Part shown: positions 61,179-64,000 of the stretch, in pieces
How the letters are laid out: each line of letters begins with the position of its first letter
Position numbering within the stretch: position 1 is the stretch's first letter
NCBI GenBank assembly: GCA_035652095.1
Contig: DASREM010000056.1
Span: 248,001-312,000 of the forward strand
Origin: DASREM01 sp035652095
GTDB taxonomy: Bacteria > Acidobacteriota > Terriglobia > Terriglobales > Acidobacteriaceae
DNA: 64,000 bases
Direction of reading: 5' to 3'
The notes under the pieces: model-generated
Databases searched by the model: none
What the model saw: the letters and a program-made list of their open reading frames with translations, nothing else
Told to the model about the DNA's origin: nothing
Program-made: the position numbers and the translations under genes

Positions 61179-62716
61179 CATTTTCCTTCGGCAACCTGCT
61201 TCTCGAAGATTTCGAATTGTCGTTCCAGCGTCCACTCCGCTCCAGCCTTCTGGCTGGAATCAAGGAACGTAGTGCACCTGGCCGAATAACGGCCTGCGAC
61301 CGGGTCATCGGCGGCGCATGCCGGGTTCTTCTTGACCCCCTTTGCGTCAGCCCAAACGCTCTTCCCGGGCAAAAAGCTGTGCTCGAGGCTGGCCCGAGCC
61401 ATCTGCTTCAGATCTGCATAAGAGAGACCCTGGTCTTGCACCGCACGCAGATATTCGTGGGTCATGTCGGAACGCGACACTCCTTCGTCATCAGAAGCAA
61501 GCGCCACCGGAACTCCGAACTTCCGGTAGGTAGCCAGCGGATGATCCTTGCCGCGGACGCCCAGGATCACATCGTTCGAAGTCAGACAAATCTCGACCAG
61601 CACATTGCGCATGGCCAACTCCTTCAGCAACTCCGTCGGCCGCTCTTCATTCATCACGCTGACACCGTGGCCAATTCTCTCCGCGTGGCCCTTCTCCACC
61701 GATTCGCGGATGTGAAATCCGAGACCGTCTGGCGGCACCAATCCCATCGCCAGTTCATCGGCGTGGAGCGAGATGTGGACTTTGGAATATACGCCGTGAA
61801 GGTAATCCAGCATCTTCATATGCAGATCGAAGTCATGCATGGGTACATACCAATCCTCCGGCATGACCAGGTTCAATCCCACGAAACGGGAATCGGCTTG
61901 GGCCAACTCGAAGCCCAGAAGAATCTGGGCAAACACCTGCTCGCGCGGTAAGCCGCGCAGGACCTGGTAGAGGTATCGCACAGTAACGGCGCACCCGGCC
62001 TCGGCCTGTGCCGTGCCGCAGCCCAGGCCGGATTTCATCTTGCTTTCCTCGCGGTCTAAAGCCTGCCGCGCAGCGCTCACCACCTGCGCCAAGCCGCCGG
62101 AGAGCAGGCCATTGCGCATCTTTGGTAAGTCGTCATGCCAGCCCAGTTTCGCGCCCAGTTGCGCCGCTTGCATGCCGTCCGCGGTGTGCATCAGTTCCAG
62201 GTATTGCAGATGGTCTGCGGCCGCTCGCCTTGTCACCTCGGCCAGGGAGTCGCCAATATGATTGGCGTAGGCAGGAAAGAATTTGTCGAAGCTGGCAAAG
62301 AAGTGGTCATGGCCCGATCCCTCTCCTGCAGTCCAGTTGCGCATGGACCATGCATCCACCATGGAGTTGTAAAGCACCTGGTCCTGGTAGGCGCAACTCA
62401 CCTGCGGCTTGCTCGCGTACTTATCGCAACTCCGGTCGCATGGGGGAGCGATCAGGAAGGAAGTTGTGCGGTCCACGCAGAATCCATCCTCGGCGGCGAA
62501 GTCGATCAGGCTTTCCGCGTAAATCGAACCCGCGAGATGGTTATGCAGATCGCCGCCCTTGGGCATCTTGCGCAGGAACGCCAGCAGCAGCGAGGGATTA
62601 CCGCGGATCGATTCCATGTAGCGAGCGGTACGCCCCTCCGCGGTGTCTTGCGCGACCGCAACTTGAGCCAGGATCAAAGCCGTCGTGCAAAGGAACCCCG
62701 CAGACCGCCGGACCAT
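61178..62716 (-). CDS. Exported adenosine deaminase (ADGF/CECR1-like)
   Basis: The 512-residue protein starts at ATG 62716, four bases after AGGAGG, and has a signal peptide (MVRRSAGFLCTTALILAQVAVAQ). The metal site is visible: GGDLHNHLAGSIYAESL (HxH), HISLHADELAM with the catalytic Glu/His region, HGVSVMNEE and SDDEGVSRSDMTHEY. It would convert extracellular or periplasmic adenosine to inosine; the next gene, PNP, has no signal peptide and would cleave inosine after uptake. The insert after the HxH motif holds six Cys (for example APPCDRSCD) likely to form disulfides, as in secreted ADGF proteins. Confidence 0.92.
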   Translation of the reverse strand: MVRRSAGFLCTTALILAQVAVAQDTAEGRTARYMESIRGNPSLLLAFLRKMPKGGDLHNHLAGSIYAESLIDFAAEDGFCVDRTTSFLIAPPCDRSCDKYASKPQVSCAYQDQVLYNSMVDAWSMRNWTAGEGSGHDHFFASFDKFFPAYANHIGDSLAEVTRRAAADHLQYLELMHTADGMQAAQLGAKLGWHDDLPKMRNGLLSGGLAQVVSAARQALDREESKMKSGLGCGTAQAEAGCAVTVRYLYQVLRGLPREQVFAQILLGFELAQADSRFVGLNLVMPEDWYVPMHDFDLHMKMLDYLHGVYSKVHISLHADELAMGLVPPDGLGFHIRESVEKGHAERIGHGVSVMNEERPTELLKELAMRNVLVEICLTSNDVILGVRGKDHPLATYRKFGVPVALASDDEGVSRSDMTHEYLRAVQDQGLSYADLKQMARASLEHSFLPGKSVWADAKGVKKNPACAADDPVAGRYSARCTTFLDSSQKAGAEWTLERQFEIFEKQVAEGK

Positions 62717-63027
62717 TCTTCCTCCTATAAAGATGGAATCCGGCATTGTACCCGAGCGCTGATTCGCGCGGGCAGGGTGTGGCCAGGGACGAGGCTCCAG
62801 TGATGAAAAAAACCGCGCTGAGAGCCAGTTTGGATGGGTTTTGCACAAGCGAAAGATAAGGAATGCCATCCTGCTGGCGATGTTCATTCAAGCAAAGTGT
62901 CGAAATTCGGGCGAGGTAGCGGAGTCTGCGCAACCATCGCGTACCCCCTGCACCAACTCCGGTTCACCCCCCTGTGCGCTGTCTGCACTCGATTGCAGCG
63001 CAAGTACATACAGTTCGGCGGTTTTGA
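62717..63027. other. Intergenic stretch without a gene
   Basis: This is the left half of a 690-nt gap upstream of the adenosine deaminase gene. It holds the deaminase promoter (a TATAAA lies at 62733-62738 on the upper strand, not clearly used). No frame with a start signal was seen. Confidence 0.5.
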
Positions 63028-63055
63028 TTGACGAATTTTCCAGGAAGAGTAAAAC
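63028..63055 (+). promoter_or_regulatory. Possible promoter of the tandem RNA
   Basis: TTGACG (63028-63033), a 16-nt spacer and TAAAAC (63050-63055). Transcription would begin near 63062, at the left end of unit 1. Confidence 0.45.
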
Positions 63056-63061
63056 AGACTC

Positions 63062-63215
63062 GTTCTTTGACAGCTTCTGAAGTTTTCCCGGTTGGTGCGG
63101 CGTCCGGGGCTCGAGCGAAGTCACACTTCACATCGCAAGATGATGAAGGGAGGGCTAGCAAGGGTCTATAGCAAAGCGCTGGTCGAGGCGAACAGGAAGT
63201 TTTGTTGAAGGCAGG
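63062..63215 (+). ncRNA. Candidate structured RNA, unit 1 of a tandem pair
   Basis: Blocks shared with unit 2 occur in the same order: CCGGTTGG (63088-63095), a hairpin with arms 63126-63134 and 63139-63148 around a GCAA tetraloop (nine pairs, one bulged A), GGGTCTATAGC (from 63162) and CTGGTCGAGGCGAA (63179-63192). CGGTTGG can pair with CTGGTCGAG. The outer stem is weaker: CTTC (63074) with GAAG (63207), TTTCC with GGAAG. No T-tract follows. The boundaries are approximate. No known RNA family was recognised. Confidence 0.5.
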
Positions 63216-63218
63216 ATA

Positions 63219-63392
63219 GAGTCCTAAGGCGTTGAACTGGTTTATCCGGTTGGCGGTAAGCCCGGAGCCCAAGCCGAGATCGCGCAGTCGCATCCCGCAA
63301 GGGAAGTGAAGGCAGCAGGTCAGTGAGGGTCTAAAGCGAGCTACTGGCCGAGACGAATGAGTTCAACACCACCTTAGGACTCTTAATTTTTT
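63219..63392 (+). ncRNA. Candidate structured RNA, unit 2, with terminator
   Basis: GAGTCCTAAGG (63219-63229) pairs perfectly with CCTTAGGACTC (63372-63382), and GTTGAACT (63231-63238) with AGTTCAAC (63360-63367). A further helix joins 63241-63254 with 63342-63358 including CCGGTTGG. The apical hairpin, arms 63288-63296 and 63301-63309 with one mismatch, has a GCAA loop at 63297-63300. TTAATTTTTT follows the closing stem. The result is a rod-like RNA of about 174 nt on the upper strand. The size and rod shape recall 6S RNA, but I could not confirm 6S consensus bases. Confidence 0.6.
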
Positions 63393-63410
63393 GCACTTGA
63401 TTTTTCTCAA

Positions 63411-64000
63411 TCATGGTTGCTGAGCGATGAGCATCTTCTGCTGAGGCGCCAATCGCGCGCGATAAATCGCATAAATCTCCGGCACCTCGGCCACCGCATC
63501 CACATTCAAAGCGTAGCTTCCGTAGCCAAGGTTCGTCTCCTGTCCAAACGGGACCTCTGCTTCCCCTCCATCCTTTGCGACGGTTGCCTTCTGGTATCCC
63601 AATGCGGTGGCTCTGCCGTTGTCGTTCACCGCAACGATCACCACCGTCAGGTCAACGTCACGTTCGGTTTGATTGATTACCTTTACAGCACCTTCGATGT
63701 GCTGACCAGTCACCACCGGAGGGCGGGCCCACTCCACCAGCAATGCGGTCACCACGTGAAGGGTGAATCGCTTTTGAACTTCGTGCGGCGGTTTCCCGCC
63801 ATCGGTCACCTTCATGGTGATGCTGTAATCGCCTGTCATCGTGGGTGATCCGTCCAGCGTGCCGTCCGGGAACAGGGTGATCCCGGCGGGTAGTTCTCCT
63901 TCGACCACCTGCCACGTGTAGGGCGGCAGGCCTCCGATTGCCTGCATCTGGAAATGATAGGGACTTCGCGCCGCCCCTTTGGGCAATCTTGCGTTGCTGA
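63411..64000 (-). CDS. Ig-like (He_PIG) domain protein, 3' part
   Basis: The frame is open to the right edge of the window; a TTG at 63986 is internal. The visible 196 residues start with LPKGAARSPYHFQMQAIGGLPPYTWQV, quoted as SPYHFQMQAIGGLPPYTW, and LPAGITLFPDGTLDGSPTMTGDYSI, the putative-Ig (He_PIG) signature, and then a second beta domain (VEWARPPVVTGQHIEGAVKV) that ends AQQKMLIAQQP-like. He_PIG modules occur in large exported proteins. The N-terminus and the function are not visible. Confidence 0.75.
   Translation of the reverse strand, partial: SNARLPKGAARSPYHFQMQAIGGLPPYTWQVVEGELPAGITLFPDGTLDGSPTMTGDYSITMKVTDGGKPPHEVQKRFTLHVVTALLVEWARPPVVTGQHIEGAVKVINQTERDVDLTVVIVAVNDNGRATALGYQKATVAKDGGEAEVPFGQETNLGYGSYALNVDAVAEVPEIYAIYRARLAPQQKMLIAQQP

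Noticed and set aside
62964..63293. Leftward 109-codon frame over the tandem RNA
   Set aside because: It has no Shine-Dalgarno sequence or homology, and the region is explained by RNA structure on the other strand.
63060..63392. Tandem riboswitch in the leader of the adenosine deaminase gene (lower strand)
   Set aside because: On that strand the loop would be TTGC and not a GNRA loop, the T-tract would be at the wrong end, and the deaminase start is over 340 nt away. The upper strand is the better reading.
1..64000. CRISPR arrays, transposases, phage genes, rRNA and tRNA genes
   Set aside because: No direct-repeat array, transposase motif, structural phage gene or cloverleaf was found on either strand.

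Overview
The window reads like a chromosomal segment of an acidobacterium (Terriglobia / Koribacter-like soil bacteria). This is inference from gene content and style, not a database match. The pointers are an Oar-type TonB receptor with a carboxypeptidase-like N-terminal domain, FG-GAP/VCBS and HAF repeat secreted proteins, many MacB/FtsX-type permeases, a phospholipase-C-like phosphoesterase, a DUF6800-type small basic protein, and intergenic spacers filled with imperfect inverted repeats. No phage, transposase, CRISPR array or tRNA gene was found.

Layout. 1-9 kb: the 3' part of a hybrid histidine kinase, an ArnT-like glycosyltransferase, an HpnI-like glycosyltransferase, two tandem MacB-like permeases without an ATPase, and an FG-GAP repeat protein. 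8.8-9.5 kb: the RNase P RNA gene, followed by a frameshifted TPR gene remnant that is flanked by a second copy of the rnpB 3' end. 9.5-12.3 kb: an SDR/DUF2867 protein with TspO, then a fasciclin protein with DUF378. 12.8-17.2 kb: an RND efflux adaptor and pump. 17.3-24.9 kb: pncB, a small basic protein, then a leftward run of alpha/beta hydrolase, rpiB, GNAT, glyA and GT4, plus alr. 25-32.3 kb: envelope genes (TonB-like, OmpH/Skp-like, BamA) around a tandem duplication of a HAF-repeat gene. 32.4-35.7 kb: a molybdopterin oxidoreductase and small proteins. 35.7-40.2 kb: translation genes rplM-rpsI-rpsB-tsf-pyrH-frr, all leftward. 40.3-43 kb: a permease, a DUF4292 lipoprotein and DinB. 43-50 kb: sucA, speB, a phosphoesterase, DUF202 and rpiA. 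50-56 kb: an M19-like protein, a cysteine-desulfurase-like enzyme, homoserine dehydrogenase, a PPOX protein and a membrane-anchored MutS-like ATPase. 56-62.7 kb: a secreted SAM hydrolase-like protein, an Oar-like receptor, and a purine-salvage pair (secreted adenosine deaminase and purine nucleoside phosphorylase). The window ends with a 3' fragment of an Ig-like (He_PIG) protein.

The most unusual element is at about 63.06-63.39 kb. Two tandem units of about 160 nt share sequence blocks and a GCAA-capped hairpin with compensating base changes. A promoter-like TTGACG/TAAAAC pair precedes them, and a long closing stem plus T-tract ends them. I read this as a previously unrecognised tandem structured RNA. 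Other notable points are a homoserine dehydrogenase whose only sensible start codon is ATT, an M19-type protein that has lost several metal ligands, a signal-peptide-bearing SAM hydroxide adenosyltransferase-like protein, and several start codons lying 7-8 nt from a -10 box, which suggests leaderless transcripts.
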